Shown: one piece after another, positions 1-8,857 of the stretch | Position numbering within the stretch: the first letter of the stretch is position 1 | Layout: every line of letters starts with the position of its first letter | From: Winogradskyella sp. | GTDB taxonomy: Bacteria; Bacteroidota; Bacteroidia; Flavobacteriales; Flavobacteriaceae | DNA: 38,531 bases | NCBI RefSeq assembly: GCF_028289625.1 | Contig: NZ_JANQOM010000016.1 | Location: 1-38,531 of the forward strand | Reading direction: 5' to 3' | Program-made: the position numbers and the translations under genes | Notes under the pieces: model-generated | Database searches by the model: none | Told to the model about the DNA's origin: nothing | Seen by the model: only the letters and a program-made list of their open reading frames with translations

Positions 1-219
1 CGAGAGCGACTTTGTGGCCTTGTCCAGCAGGTAGGCGGTAAAGCCCATCATCTCGCCCTTGATGTAGGTGGACTTGTTGAGGTGCACGTAGGCGATCTCA
101 CGTGGCGCTTCGGTATAGTCTTCGTAGGCATCGACAACAGGCTCGGATTGGGCATGCGATTTTGTAACGGAAACGTTGGCCAGAAGAAAGAAGAGGGCTA
201 TGCGTGTGATTTTTGGCAT
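1..219 (-). CDS. N-terminal fragment of an exported MG-domain-like surface protein (partial)
   Basis: The first 73 residues of a gene that runs off the left edge, read from an ATG at 219. Residues 1-24 form a signal peptide (Lys/Arg start, hydrophobic ALFFLLANVSV, then SHAQ). The segment around YVHLNKSTYIKGE resembles the first macroglobulin-like beta-domain of large Bacteroidota surface proteins, which often continue into a TonB plug or carboxypeptidase-regulatory region; the real domain content cannot be seen here. Codon use is strikingly GC-rich (CTG, GCC, ACC, TAC, AAG), about 57% GC over the first 120 bases by hand count against about 35% in neighbouring metG. That may mean transfer, a differently biased gene, or an assembly join. 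The open frame on the other strand has no such features. Function is unknown beyond likely export. Confidence 0.7.
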   Translation of the reverse strand, partial: MPKITRIALFFLLANVSVTKSHAQSEPVVDAYEDYTEAPREIAYVHLNKSTYIKGEMMGFTAYLLDKATKSLS

Positions 220-271
220 TGTAAGTGGTTTTTTATAAAGATGGGCAAAAATCGGGGAAATGGCAATATGT

Positions 272-2326
272 TTAACTAATCCTTAAGCCATTTTTCACAC
301 CTTCAATACTTGGATTTACAAAGACTAGATTCCCAGTTTCATCCTCAGCCATTAGAATCATACCCTGGCTTTCGACACCTCTTAATTTACGTGGTGCCAA
401 ATTCACTAAAACAGTGACGCGCTTTCCAATAATCTCTTCGGGTTTAAAACTTTCGGCAATTCCCGAAACAATAGTTCGCGTATCGATACCTGTATCCACT
501 TTTAAAACCAAAAGCTTCTTGGTCTTTGGCATTTTCTCGGCTTCTAAAATAGTACCTACCCTTAAGTCTAGTTTTGTAAAATCATCAAAGGTGATTTCCT
601 CCTTTTGAGGTTCAACACTTTTTTTAGAAGCTTCGTTGGCTTTTTTATTAGCGGCTAGTTTATCAAGCTGTTTTTGGATTTCTGAATCTTCAATTTTTGA
701 AAAGAGCAATTCTGGTTTTCCAGTTTGAATAGTATGTCCATGTGGTAATAGGATATCTCTTATATAAACATCGTCCCAGGTATTGTTTTCAGATTTTAAA
801 ATGCTTTTCAACTTGTTTGAAGTAAATGGCAGAAAAGGTTCACATAAAACTGCCAAAGCTGTTGCAATTTGAAGGGCTACAAACATCACGGTTTTAGTGC
901 GCTCTTCGTCAGTTTTAATAGTTTTCCAAGGTTCTTCATCGGCCAGGTATTTATTGCCAAGTCGTGCCAAATTCATCAGTTCTTGACTGCCTTCCCTAAA
1001 ACGGTAACGCTCAATAGAACTTGATAGTACAGCAGGATAGGCTTTTAAGGCGGCTAGTGTTTCTTCATCAATTGACTTATAATCTGAAGGTTGTGGTATA
1101 ATACCATCATAATACTTGTTGGTTAGCACAACAACACGATTAATGAAGTTCCCAAAAATGGCTACGAGTTCATTGTTGTTTCTAGCCTGAAAATCTTTCC
1201 AAGTAAAATCGTTATCCTTTGTTTCTGGTGCATTTGCCGTTAAAGCATAGCGTAATACATCTTGCTGATTAGGAAAATCCAAAAGGTACTCTGGTAACCA
1301 AACCGCCCAGTTTTTAGAGGTTGAAAGTTTATTACCTTCTAAATTTAAAAACTCATTAGCTGGTACATTTTCTGGTAAAATATAGGAGCCTTCAGCCTTT
1401 AGCATAGAGGGAAAAATAATACAGTGAAATACAATATTATCCTTTCCAATAAAGTGCACGAGCTTCGTGTCTTTATCTTTCCAGTAGTCTTCCCAGTTTT
1501 TACCTTCACGTGCTGCCCATTCCTTAGTCGAAGAGATGTAACCTATTGGCGCATCAAACCATACGTAAAGCACTTTGCCTTCACCACCTTCTACTGGTAC
1601 AGGAATTCCCCAATCCAAATCTCTTGTTACTGCTCTTGGACGCAATCCGTCGTCAATCCAGGATTTTACTTGTCCATACACATTGGGCTTCCAGTCTTTT
1701 TTATGGCCTTTTAGAATCCATTCCTTTAAAAAGTCTTCGTGTTTATTTAAGGGTAGAAACCAGTGCTTGGTTTCTTTTAATGTTGGTGTATTTCCTGTTA
1801 TGGCCGATTTTGGATTGATTAAATCCGTAGCGTTATGACTTGTGCCACAATTTTCGCACTGGTCACCATAAGCTTCTTCATAGCCACATTTTGGGCAAGT
1901 GCCAATGACAAAACGGTCTGCTAAAAACTGATTAGCTTCCTCGTCATATAATTGCTCAGACACTTCTTCTACGAACTCGTTCTTTTTATGTAAGGTCTTA
2001 AAAAATTCCGAAGCTGTATTGTGATGAATCTTGGCCGAGGTACGTGAGTAATTGTCGAATGAAATACCAAAATCCTCAAAAGATTTCTTAATGATAACAT
2101 GATATTTATCTACAATATCCTGTGGTGTAACGCCTTCCTTTTTTGCTTTTAGGGTTATAGGTACTCCATGTTCATCACTTCCGCAGATAAATGCAACATC
2201 ATTACCAGTTAGTCTTAAATATCTCGAATATATATCAGCAGGCACATAAACACCAGCCAAGTGACCAATATGGATGGGTCCATTAGTATATGGCAAAGCT
2301 GCTGTTATGGTATATCGTTTTGACAT
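272..2326 (-). CDS. metG: Methionyl-tRNA synthetase
   Basis: Charges tRNA-Met with methionine in the cytoplasm. The protein of 684 residues has the class I HIGH signature (residues 19-22, in PIHIGHLAG), a zinc knuckle with two CxxC pairs (CPKCGYEE...CENCG), a KMSKS-equivalent KLSTS near residue 340, an anticodon-binding helical domain, and a C-terminal OB-fold tRNA-binding domain ([17 protein letters not shown]) over about the last 105 residues, joined by a Lys/Glu-rich linker. This is the long, dimer-type MetG. The longest frame begins at 2359, but a TACTTTTG promoter element lies at 2349-2356, inside that extension, so translation more likely starts at 2326 ([16 protein letters not shown]) or 2329. 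It is divergent from the LD-carboxypeptidase gene. Confidence 0.97.
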   Translation of the reverse strand: MSKRYTITAALPYTNGPIHIGHLAGVYVPADIYSRYLRLTGNDVAFICGSDEHGVPITLKAKKEGVTPQDIVDKYHVIIKKSFEDFGISFDNYSRTSAKIHHNTASEFFKTLHKKNEFVEEVSEQLYDEEANQFLADRFVIGTCPKCGYEEAYGDQCENCGTSHNATDLINPKSAITGNTPTLKETKHWFLPLNKHEDFLKEWILKGHKKDWKPNVYGQVKSWIDDGLRPRAVTRDLDWGIPVPVEGGEGKVLYVWFDAPIGYISSTKEWAAREGKNWEDYWKDKDTKLVHFIGKDNIVFHCIIFPSMLKAEGSYILPENVPANEFLNLEGNKLSTSKNWAVWLPEYLLDFPNQQDVLRYALTANAPETKDNDFTWKDFQARNNNELVAIFGNFINRVVVLTNKYYDGIIPQPSDYKSIDEETLAALKAYPAVLSSSIERYRFREGSQELMNLARLGNKYLADEEPWKTIKTDEERTKTVMFVALQIATALAVLCEPFLPFTSNKLKSILKSENNTWDDVYIRDILLPHGHTIQTGKPELLFSKIEDSEIQKQLDKLAANKKANEASKKSVEPQKEEITFDDFTKLDLRVGTILEAEKMPKTKKLLVLKVDTGIDTRTIVSGIAESFKPEEIIGKRVTVLVNLAPRKLRGVESQGMILMAEDETGNLVFVNPSIEGVKNGLRIS

Positions 2327-2348
2327 CATTTCAATATTTTGAAAGCTA

Positions 2349-2356
2349 CAAAAGTA
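2349..2356 (-). promoter_or_regulatory. -7 element of the metG promoter
   Basis: The minus strand reads TACTTTTG, a full match to the Bacteroidota -7 consensus TAnnTTTG, about 20 bases before the chosen metG start. No convincing -33 TTTG was found at the usual spacing. Confidence 0.5.
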
Positions 2357-2409
2357 CATAATATAAAAACAGTTCTAAAAAAAATGTACATTTACAAAAA
2401 GCGGTATTT

Positions 2410-3435
2410 ATGATTTTGAGAAGTCTAGTTTTACTTATAATCCTTACAACTAATTTTGGGTTAAGTAATCAGCTTTGTGCTCAAAATGAAATTGATAATT
2501 CTTCTGAAATGATAACGGATTTAATTCAACCACCATACTTAAAAGCTGGTGATACTGTAGCTATTGTTGCTCCTTCTGGAATTTTGAAAAATCGTGAGCG
2601 CGAAGTACAACAGGCTATAGACTTATTGAAAAGTTGGGGTTTAAATACTATTGTTGGTAAGTATGTGTTTAGTAAAGCTAATCATTTTGCTGGTACGGAT
2701 GATGAACGTTGTGAAGATTTGCAATACGCTATGGATGACCCTAAAATAAGCGCTATTTGGTGTGCTAGAGGTGGTTATGGAACGGTAAGGATTTTAGACA
2801 AATTGGATTATACCAAGTTTAGAAAACATCCTAAATGGGTTATTGGGTACAGTGATATTACGGCTTTGCATAATCAACTACATAATCAAGGTTTTGAGTC
2901 CTTACATGCTTTAATGTGTGTAAGCTTAACAGAAAATTTAAACGAAATTCAAGCATCTGTAGATACGTTTAAATCTACTTTATTTGGTAATCCCACAGAT
3001 TATAATTTAGAGGGATCTGACTACAATAGAACTGGTGAGGCAAATGGCCAATTAATAGGCGGCAACTTAACGATGCTTCATACCATGTTGGGTTCTAAAG
3101 AAAGCATTGATACCTCAGGTAAGATTTTATTTATTGAAGAAATTGGTGAATATAAATATCATATTGATAGAATGTTACAGAGCATGAAACGTGCGGGCTA
3201 TTTTGATAATCTGAAAGGTTTAATTGTTGGTGACATGACCAAGCTTAGAAAGAATACTACCCTTTGGGGCACTTCTGTTGAACAACTTATTCTTGATGCC
3301 TTATTGGGATATGAATTCCCTATTGCTTTTAATATGCCCGCTGGACATGAAAAGGATAATAGAGCTTTAGTATTGGGTAAAGCTATCAAACTAAAGGTTG
3401 ATAAGGCGGATTCTAGCATCACATATCATGACTGA
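2410..3435 (+). CDS. Peptidase S66 family LD-carboxypeptidase
   Basis: Likely cleaves the L,D bond of muropeptides during cell-wall recycling, like LdcA. The 341-residue protein carries the S66 triad: nucleophile Ser148 in GYSDIT, the acidic residue in IEEIGEYKYHIDRML (about residues 242-256) and His313 in AGHEKDN. An N-terminal signal peptide (hydrophobic stretch ending LCAQ, about residue 25) suggests export to the periplasm, whereas many LdcA enzymes are cytoplasmic. The upstream region has TACATTTA at 2389-2396 as a weak -7 element. The gene overlaps the convergent serine hydrolase gene tail to tail by 17 bp. Known S66 relatives also include microcin-immunity peptidases, so the exact substrate is inferred. 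Confidence 0.9.
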   Translation: MILRSLVLLIILTTNFGLSNQLCAQNEIDNSSEMITDLIQPPYLKAGDTVAIVAPSGILKNREREVQQAIDLLKSWGLNTIVGKYVFSKANHFAGTDDERCEDLQYAMDDPKISAIWCARGGYGTVRILDKLDYTKFRKHPKWVIGYSDITALHNQLHNQGFESLHALMCVSLTENLNEIQASVDTFKSTLFGNPTDYNLEGSDYNRTGEANGQLIGGNLTMLHTMLGSKESIDTSGKILFIEEIGEYKYHIDRMLQSMKRAGYFDNLKGLIVGDMTKLRKNTTLWGTSVEQLILDALLGYEFPIAFNMPAGHEKDNRALVLGKAIKLKVDKADSSITYHD

Positions 3436-5560
3436 TTTTCTCTAATACTTTGTTTGAGATTTCATTGCCTTCAGTATCGATTTCTACAAACCAAACATTT
3501 GTCTTACATTTTCTGTTAATGTCATCATTGTTAGGACAATCTTGAGTGGTACCTTTAATCCTGTAACCATTTGCGGTGATTTCAGCAGCATAACCATAGT
3601 CGTTATAAAATTTACCATAGGTGTTTTGCCATATTTGTTTACCAGATTTATCTGTCTTAATCACATAAATATCATAATTGCCTTTTCCATACGAGCTTGT
3701 TGAACCAACTATGAGATAACCATCTTTAGTTGAAACGATTGAGCTGGCTTTGTCGTAGCTACTTCCACCAAGTCTTTTTGACCATATTTCATTGCCATTG
3801 GGATAATTTTTAGTTAGGAGTATATCAGCAGTATCACCGTCTTTTGGGCCTATTGTAGTGACTTGTATATAGCCATTTTCAGTTTTTACTTTAGGTTGAA
3901 ATTTTAGGTTGGTCTTCTTTTTAAATTTTATATTCTCAGCCCTACCATAAGTGAGCAATACGCTAGTACCTCTATCGAATGCATCTCGTTGTATTTTTAT
4001 GATATAGTTGTCTCTGGCCAATAAATAATTTTTGTTAAAGACCTGAACATCACTTGTGCCTTCTTCATTTGATAACTTAAGTTTCAATTCCTTTTCTGGG
4101 CTTAACATCAACTCAAAACTTATTTCTAATTCACCATTATAATAAGTTCCTAAAAAACCCTCTATATCAGAAAAAGAAGCTGGTGAGTCCATAGTTCTTT
4201 CATAAATCATAGTTCTTCCAGAAGTGTAATATTCTACCATTTTATCGTCATAAAAAACGACTTTTATTTTGGGATAATTAGCAAATGAATACGTGTTCTC
4301 CCCATCGGCCACCATTTCAAGATTGAGATAGTTTCCTTCTTTCCAATAGGTTTTTCCATTCTCGTTAACGATTCGAACTAACTTTTCGTTATTTGGGAAG
4401 TTATACTGTCCTTCAATTTGCGATTTCTTCCCTTCTTTTAGCACACTCACTCTGTTATAGAAATTGGCATCGTATTTGTCTTCTTTATCAATTTTTGGAA
4501 GCAGTATTTTTGCAATTTCCTGGGCAATTAGGTTACTGCTTATATTGCCGTTATTGCTCATAATGAATACCGTAAGTTTCTCCTCAGGGAAACGATAGGT
4601 TTGTGAATGAAAACCGTAAGTGCCTCCAGAATGATATACAGATTTTCTACCCAATCGGTCCTTTAACTCCAATCCAAAGCCGTAAGTTCTAATTTCGCTA
4701 TTAGGGATTGGTTTCTGGCTTTGAATTAACAGTTGGTTATTATCACGATTGGCATTTTGAACCGCTTGCTCATAGATTAATTGGTCGTTTAAAGTTGTAA
4801 ATAAAAATCCTTCACCATTTGTTTTTGTAACCGTAGGAACCTCCCACCACTTACCGCTTCCCCAATCGGAATAGGGATTCGCTCTATTGGGAATTACGGC
4901 CATATATTTTTCAACAAAAGCGGTTTCATACATACCTAAACCCTCAAAGTATTGTTTTGAGTAATCATTAAATGTTTCACCAGTAACTTTTTCGATAATT
5001 TTAGTAAGCACAATATAATTGGAGTTACTATAGCTATATTTTGATGCGGGTCGGAATCCTAAATCGTCTTGTTTTTCTAGCAACTCCATCACATCATCAT
5101 TGTTTAATTTAAACCGTTGCCACCAGACATTTCCTTCCAAATCCAATAGCTCAACATAATCGCGAATACCACTTGTATGATTAATTAAATGCCTAATTCT
5201 GATTTTATCATCTATATTTTTGTATAGATTAGGCAGGTAAATTCTAATATCATCGTCTAGACTGAGTTTTCCTTCAAGCGATAAATCCAAAACCATTAAA
5301 GCTGTAAATTGTTTGGCAGTAGAGGCGATGTTTGACCTGGTCTTTTTGTTAAAGTTTACCTGATGTTGAAGATTTGATAGTCCGCAGTATTTTTCATAGA
5401 TGATTTTACCGTCTTTCACAATCCCTACAGCTATGCCGGGATGATTTTCCTTGAGTTTAGATTCTACAATTGAATCGATTTGCTTCAATTGTTTTGTTAG
5501 TTGTTGTGCATTAATAGTTAATGATATTAGAATGGTAAAAAATGAAATGATAGTTTTCAT
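3419..5560 (-). CDS. Exported class C beta-lactamase-like serine hydrolase with a C-terminal repeat tail
   Basis: A 713-residue protein starting at MKTIISFF (5560), which gives a clean signal peptide ending INAQ; the longer frame from 5590 adds ten residues before it. The N-terminal ~370 residues are a penicillin-binding/class C beta-lactamase fold: STAK (residues 80-83, catalytic Ser and Lys), YSN (177-179) and HSGGTYG as the third motif. A middle beta-rich region follows. The last ~150 residues look like one or two blades of a propeller repeat (GGSSYDKASSIVSTKDGYL and a related GKFYNDYGYAAEI unit). Such enzymes act as peptidases or esterases on envelope substrates; real beta-lactam resistance is not implied. 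The membrane AraC regulator lies directly upstream on the same strand, a common pairing that suggests regulation. Confidence 0.85.
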   Translation of the reverse strand: MKTIISFFTILISLTINAQQLTKQLKQIDSIVESKLKENHPGIAVGIVKDGKIIYEKYCGLSNLQHQVNFNKKTRSNIASTAKQFTALMVLDLSLEGKLSLDDDIRIYLPNLYKNIDDKIRIRHLINHTSGIRDYVELLDLEGNVWWQRFKLNNDDVMELLEKQDDLGFRPASKYSYSNSNYIVLTKIIEKVTGETFNDYSKQYFEGLGMYETAFVEKYMAVIPNRANPYSDWGSGKWWEVPTVTKTNGEGFLFTTLNDQLIYEQAVQNANRDNNQLLIQSQKPIPNSEIRTYGFGLELKDRLGRKSVYHSGGTYGFHSQTYRFPEEKLTVFIMSNNGNISSNLIAQEIAKILLPKIDKEDKYDANFYNRVSVLKEGKKSQIEGQYNFPNNEKLVRIVNENGKTYWKEGNYLNLEMVADGENTYSFANYPKIKVVFYDDKMVEYYTSGRTMIYERTMDSPASFSDIEGFLGTYYNGELEISFELMLSPEKELKLKLSNEEGTSDVQVFNKNYLLARDNYIIKIQRDAFDRGTSVLLTYGRAENIKFKKKTNLKFQPKVKTENGYIQVTTIGPKDGDTADILLTKNYPNGNEIWSKRLGGSSYDKASSIVSTKDGYLIVGSTSSYGKGNYDIYVIKTDKSGKQIWQNTYGKFYNDYGYAAEITANGYRIKGTTQDCPNNDDINRKCKTNVWFVEIDTEGNEISNKVLEKISHDM

Positions 5561-5612
5561 GACTAAGAAATTGTTTTCAGCAAATCTCATCTAAAATGTA
5601 ATATCAAACGCT

Positions 5613-5628
5613 TCAAATCTCGATTTGA
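5613..5628. promoter_or_regulatory. Perfect inverted repeat between the AraC-type and serine hydrolase genes
   Basis: TCAAATC-TC-GATTTGA has 7-bp arms with a 2-base centre. It lies after the regulator's stop codon and upstream of the hydrolase promoter region (GAGATTTG, minus strand, resembles a -7 element). It could be an operator or a weak terminator; no T-tract follows on the minus strand. Confidence 0.4.
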
Positions 5629-5636
5629 GACTTGTT

Positions 5637-6818
5637 TTAAGATAATTTTTCAATAAAATCCTTAGGTGAGAGAGACGTACTTTTCTTAAATGCCCTGTTA
5701 AAAGTAGCTTTACTGTTAAATCCAGAATCTAAAGCAATTCCCAATAAGGTAGTACGATTGTGTTCGCCATTGCTCAGTTTTTCCTTTATTGCTTCAATTC
5801 TGTGATGATTAACAAAGTCATTAAAATTCATATTGAAACCAGAATTAACAGTAGAAGAAACAGCCTTAGTCGTAATATTTAATTCTTTGGCTACGTCAGA
5901 GAGTGTAAGTCTAGGGTTTTCAAACAATCGTTGCTTTGTCATTAACTGGGATAGTTTATCTTTCCATTCATCGTACCCGCTATCATTACCACTTTGTTTA
6001 CTATTGTTTTCGATGACTGATACGTCTTCATCAAAAACATTAACAATTCTTAATTTTTCGCCTTCTAAAGCTATTTGTTTAATGACACTGCTGTAGCCTG
6101 TAATAGCTATATAATAAAAGACAAATGAAAAGGCAATATAATGCCAAAACTGACTTCCAAAATTTCCCCATTCTGGATTAGTAATGAAAAAGATTACACG
6201 AAGTACAAGAATACCTAAAAAGGCAATCATAAAGTTTCTCATCCATTTAAACAATATAGAATCGGCATAACTTACTTTAGCAAAAAGTAAATTCTTATAA
6301 TTTGAGTAATAGCGTAAGCTTAAAACAAGGTAAAATGCCATGGATACCAAACCAGCTATTTGATACCAATTTGCCAAATCCTTATCTTTGCGATCTGCAT
6401 AGAAATAATACTCATTTAAAATTAATTTGTCAGTAACAAAAACCACAAGGCTATATATCATGTATAGGATTGCAGGAATGAAATGAATATAGTCCCTTCT
6501 GGTTAGTTTATAACTCCGATTCAATTGACTTTTAGAATAAAAGTAAACAACAGGACCTATAAGTAAGACTTGCATAAAGGGTACGAAAAAAAGAATGTCT
6601 GGTGTTATTTCATAATTATCAGAATACCATCCAGCATAGCCTAGCATGTATGGGGTAATATACATAGCATAAAGAAACAACAATAAACTTAACCATTTGC
6701 TCGCTTTATTATTATGAATAATTCCTTTTCGTAATAATATAAATGAGAATACAATACCATGGAAAAAGAATATCAATAGCAATGAACTTTTTTCATTAAA
6801 ACTAAAGGGAAAATCCAT
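5637..6818 (-). CDS. Membrane-bound AraC-family transcriptional regulator
   Basis: A 393-residue protein with two parts. Residues 1 to about 250 hold roughly seven hydrophobic helices (for example SLLLIFFFHGIVFSFILL and WLSLLLFLYAMYI). The C-terminal ~110 residues are an AraC double helix-turn-helix: LTLSDVAKELNITTKAVS (first HTH) and LLGIALDSGFNSKATFNRAFKK (second HTH with the family signature). This 7TM-AraC design is common in Bacteroidota and is thought to pass a membrane signal directly to DNA; the ligand is unknown. It precedes the serine hydrolase on the same strand with a 76-bp gap, suggesting that gene as a target. It is divergent from yraN across an AT-rich 80-bp gap with TACTTTTA as a weak -7 element on the minus strand. 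Confidence 0.9.
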   Translation of the reverse strand: MDFPFSFNEKSSLLLIFFFHGIVFSFILLRKGIIHNNKASKWLSLLLFLYAMYITPYMLGYAGWYSDNYEITPDILFFVPFMQVLLIGPVVYFYSKSQLNRSYKLTRRDYIHFIPAILYMIYSLVVFVTDKLILNEYYFYADRKDKDLANWYQIAGLVSMAFYLVLSLRYYSNYKNLLFAKVSYADSILFKWMRNFMIAFLGILVLRVIFFITNPEWGNFGSQFWHYIAFSFVFYYIAITGYSSVIKQIALEGEKLRIVNVFDEDVSVIENNSKQSGNDSGYDEWKDKLSQLMTKQRLFENPRLTLSDVAKELNITTKAVSSTVNSGFNMNFNDFVNHHRIEAIKEKLSNGEHNRTTLLGIALDSGFNSKATFNRAFKKSTSLSPKDFIEKLS

Positions 6819-6898
6819 TAAAGGTCAATTTATTTTTAAATTTAGCTAATCAAAAAAACTGGAATTTAAAAGTAATACTATTTTTCTATTTTAGGCAA

Positions 6899-7258
6899 AT
6901 GGCTCAACATAATGAATTAGGTAAAAAAGGAGAACAGCTTGCAGTAGACTTTCTTATTGAAAACAACTATGATATTGTACAACAAAATTACCGTTTCGAC
7001 AAAGCTGAAGTAGATATCATCGCTAAAAAGGATAATATACTTGCAATTATTGAAGTGAAAACACGTTCTACATCAGACTTTGGAAATCCACAAGATTTTG
7101 TTAAGCCAAAACAAATAAAAAACTTAGTAAAAGCAGTTGACGAGTATGTTACTGAAAACAACTTAAATCTTGAAGTACGATTTGATATAATTGCTATCGT
7201 TAAAGAAAAACAAGATTTTATAATAGAACACCTTGAGAATGCATTCTATCACTTCTAG
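6899..7258 (+). CDS. yraN: UPF0102 family (YraN) endonuclease-like protein
   Basis: A 119-residue member of the YraN family, a restriction-endonuclease-like fold with a possible role in DNA processing; its function is not firmly established. Seen here: the N-terminal GKKGEQLAVDFL helix, the AEVDIIAKKDN strand and the IIEVKTR strand, which supply the D...ExK catalytic-type residues, then the helix KQIKNLVKAVDEYV. Length is normal for the family. The last 4 bp overlap the convergent small membrane protein gene. Confidence 0.92.
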   Translation: MAQHNELGKKGEQLAVDFLIENNYDIVQQNYRFDKAEVDIIAKKDNILAIIEVKTRSTSDFGNPQDFVKPKQIKNLVKAVDEYVTENNLNLEVRFDIIAIVKEKQDFIIEHLENAFYHF

Positions 7259-7593
7259 AGGTAAATATTAGTTACTATAATTAAAAGACTGTAAAACAAT
7301 ACATTTACTATTTTATCCTTAGCATCTAAGGATAAAAACCGTCTCATTTCTTTTTTAAGCACACTTAGGGTTAAAAAGATACTTACAAAAACGACACTTA
7401 GTCCAATAAACCAGTAAAGCGATTCGGGATAAGGCAAAGTAGCATTTGTAATTAGAAAAAGTATAAGAAGAACACCAGCCATAAGAACACGTTTTTCGTT
7501 CGAAGCACTTAAATTATTTCTTAAAACAATAGTCTTGGTTTTTGATACGATTAGGGCAATAATAGCGGTCAAAAAAACTATGGTAAATGTCAT
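7255..7593 (-). CDS. Small membrane protein of unknown function
   Basis: A 112-residue protein with about four hydrophobic helices: TFTIVFLTAIIALIV, VLMAGVLLILFLIT, LYWFIGLSVVFVSIFLTL and VLFYSLLIIVTNIYL, separated by short charged loops (KKEMRRFLSLDAKDK). I do not recognise a named family. It starts with ATG about 66 bp downstream of nadD on the same strand and its stop codon overlaps the end of yraN by 4 bp. It may be the last gene of the yicC-gmk-nadD transcript or have its own promoter; no clear promoter was seen. The regular helix and loop pattern and the tight fit between genes support it being real. Confidence 0.7.
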   Translation of the reverse strand: MTFTIVFLTAIIALIVSKTKTIVLRNNLSASNEKRVLMAGVLLILFLITNATLPYPESLYWFIGLSVVFVSIFLTLSVLKKEMRRFLSLDAKDKIVNVLFYSLLIIVTNIYL

Positions 7594-7659
7594 TTCTTTC
7601 TCAATTTTATGTAAGTTAAAAATAATTATTCTTTCGAAGAAAATAAAAGCTAAACTGTA

Positions 7660-8250
7660 CTAACTTTTAAATTGTTTATAAAAATTCATTTCGTCTATAT
7701 AATGCCACACTTTATCGGGTAACATCGGGCGAATATTCCTTCCAGCCTTAATTTCTTGTCTTATAAACGTTGAAGATAGCTCCATTATTGGGGCAGAAAT
7801 GTTAAAAATTTTGGGATGGTTGTTAAATCTTGTGTCAACTTTTCCTCCAGTTAATCTAGGATAAACATAGATATTATGATTTTCTAGGATAAGTTCATAA
7901 TTTTTCCATTTATGAAAGCTTTTTAAGTTGTCTTCGCCCATAATTAAGGCAAACTGGTATTCTGGAAATTTTTCATACAAATAGGTAAGTGTATCTATTG
8001 TATAATTGGGTTGTTTTAGCCCGAACTCAATATCACTAGGGCGCAGCTTGGTATAATCTTTTGTAGCACGGTAAACCATCTCTAGTCGTTGGTGATTATC
8101 GAGCATATTATTCTTTTTCTTAAATGGACTTTGAGGAGTTACAACAAACCATACCTGATCTAAATCACTACGCTCAGCGAGATGGTTCGCTATGGTTAGA
8201 TGCCCAACATGTATGGGATTAAAAGTGCCAAAATAAAGCCCAATATTCAT
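7660..8250 (-). CDS. nadD: Nicotinate-nucleotide adenylyltransferase
   Basis: Joins nicotinate mononucleotide and ATP to make deamido-NAD in NAD synthesis. The 196-residue protein has the nucleotidyltransferase motif GTFNPIHVGH (residues 8-17) and the C-terminal SSTFIRQEI, matching the family's ISSTxIR. Length is normal. It begins 2 bp after the gmk stop codon, so the two are almost certainly translated from one mRNA with yicC upstream. Confidence 0.96.
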   Translation of the reverse strand: MNIGLYFGTFNPIHVGHLTIANHLAERSDLDQVWFVVTPQSPFKKKNNMLDNHQRLEMVYRATKDYTKLRPSDIEFGLKQPNYTIDTLTYLYEKFPEYQFALIMGEDNLKSFHKWKNYELILENHNIYVYPRLTGGKVDTRFNNHPKIFNISAPIMELSSTFIRQEIKAGRNIRPMLPDKVWHYIDEMNFYKQFKS

Positions 8251-8252
8251 AC

Positions 8253-8840
8253 TTATTTATTTATAAAATCATAAACGAGTTTATAAGCATTTTCTAACGC
8301 ACTTTCTAAATTAGAATTAACAACAATAACATCAAACAAAGGTGCTGTAGCTAATTCTGCTGGTGCTTTAGCCACGCGCATACTAATTTTATCCTCACTT
8401 TCCTCACCTCGTTCTTTCAAACGTCTAACCAATTCATTCAAATCTGGTGGTTTTACGAAAACAGCCAAGGTTTGATCAGGGAATTTACGTTTTATACGTA
8501 AGCCTCCAGATACGTCTATATCAAAAATGACATGTTTGCCTTTAGCCCATATGCGTTCTATCTCGGTCTTTAAAGTACCGTAAAAATTATCTCTGTAGAC
8601 TTCTTCCCATTCTAAAAAATCATCCGCTTTAATTCTATTCTTAAACTCCTTAAGCGATAAATAATAATAGTCCCTACCGTGTTGTTCATTGCCGCGTTTT
8701 TCTCTTGAAGTTGCAGAAATAGAAAACTCTAAATTGAGTTCTTCTTGTTTTAGTAAATGGCGGACAATAGTAGTTTTTCCCGATCCTGAAGGTGCTGAGA
8801 ATACGATTAATTTGCCTTGTTTTGTTGCTTCTTTTAACAC
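8253..8840 (-). CDS. gmk: Guanylate kinase
   Basis: Phosphorylates GMP to GDP with ATP. The 195-residue protein shows the P-loop APSGSGKTT (residues 16-24), the GMP-binding region (FSISATSREKRGNEQHGRDY, then EWEEVYRDNFYGT) and the LID-region arginines (RLKERGEESEDKISMR). The start is a GTG at 8840; no ATG occurs before the P-loop. It lies 17 bp after yicC and 2 bp before nadD, the usual Bacteroidota order. Confidence 0.97.
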   Translation of the reverse strand: MLKEATKQGKLIVFSAPSGSGKTTIVRHLLKQEELNLEFSISATSREKRGNEQHGRDYYYLSLKEFKNRIKADDFLEWEEVYRDNFYGTLKTEIERIWAKGKHVIFDIDVSGGLRIKRKFPDQTLAVFVKPPDLNELVRRLKERGEESEDKISMRVAKAPAELATAPLFDVIVVNSNLESALENAYKLVYDFINK

Positions 8841-8857
8841 AGAAAAATAGTTTTTAC

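Noticed and set aside
82..279. Open frame on the plus strand over the left-edge gene
   Set aside because: The minus-strand reading has a signal peptide and domain-like sequence; the plus frame has no recognisable features.
3419..5560. Beta-lactam resistance gene
   Set aside because: The SxxK/YxN motifs are shared by many esterases and peptidases, and the long repeat tail is unlike true class C beta-lactamases.
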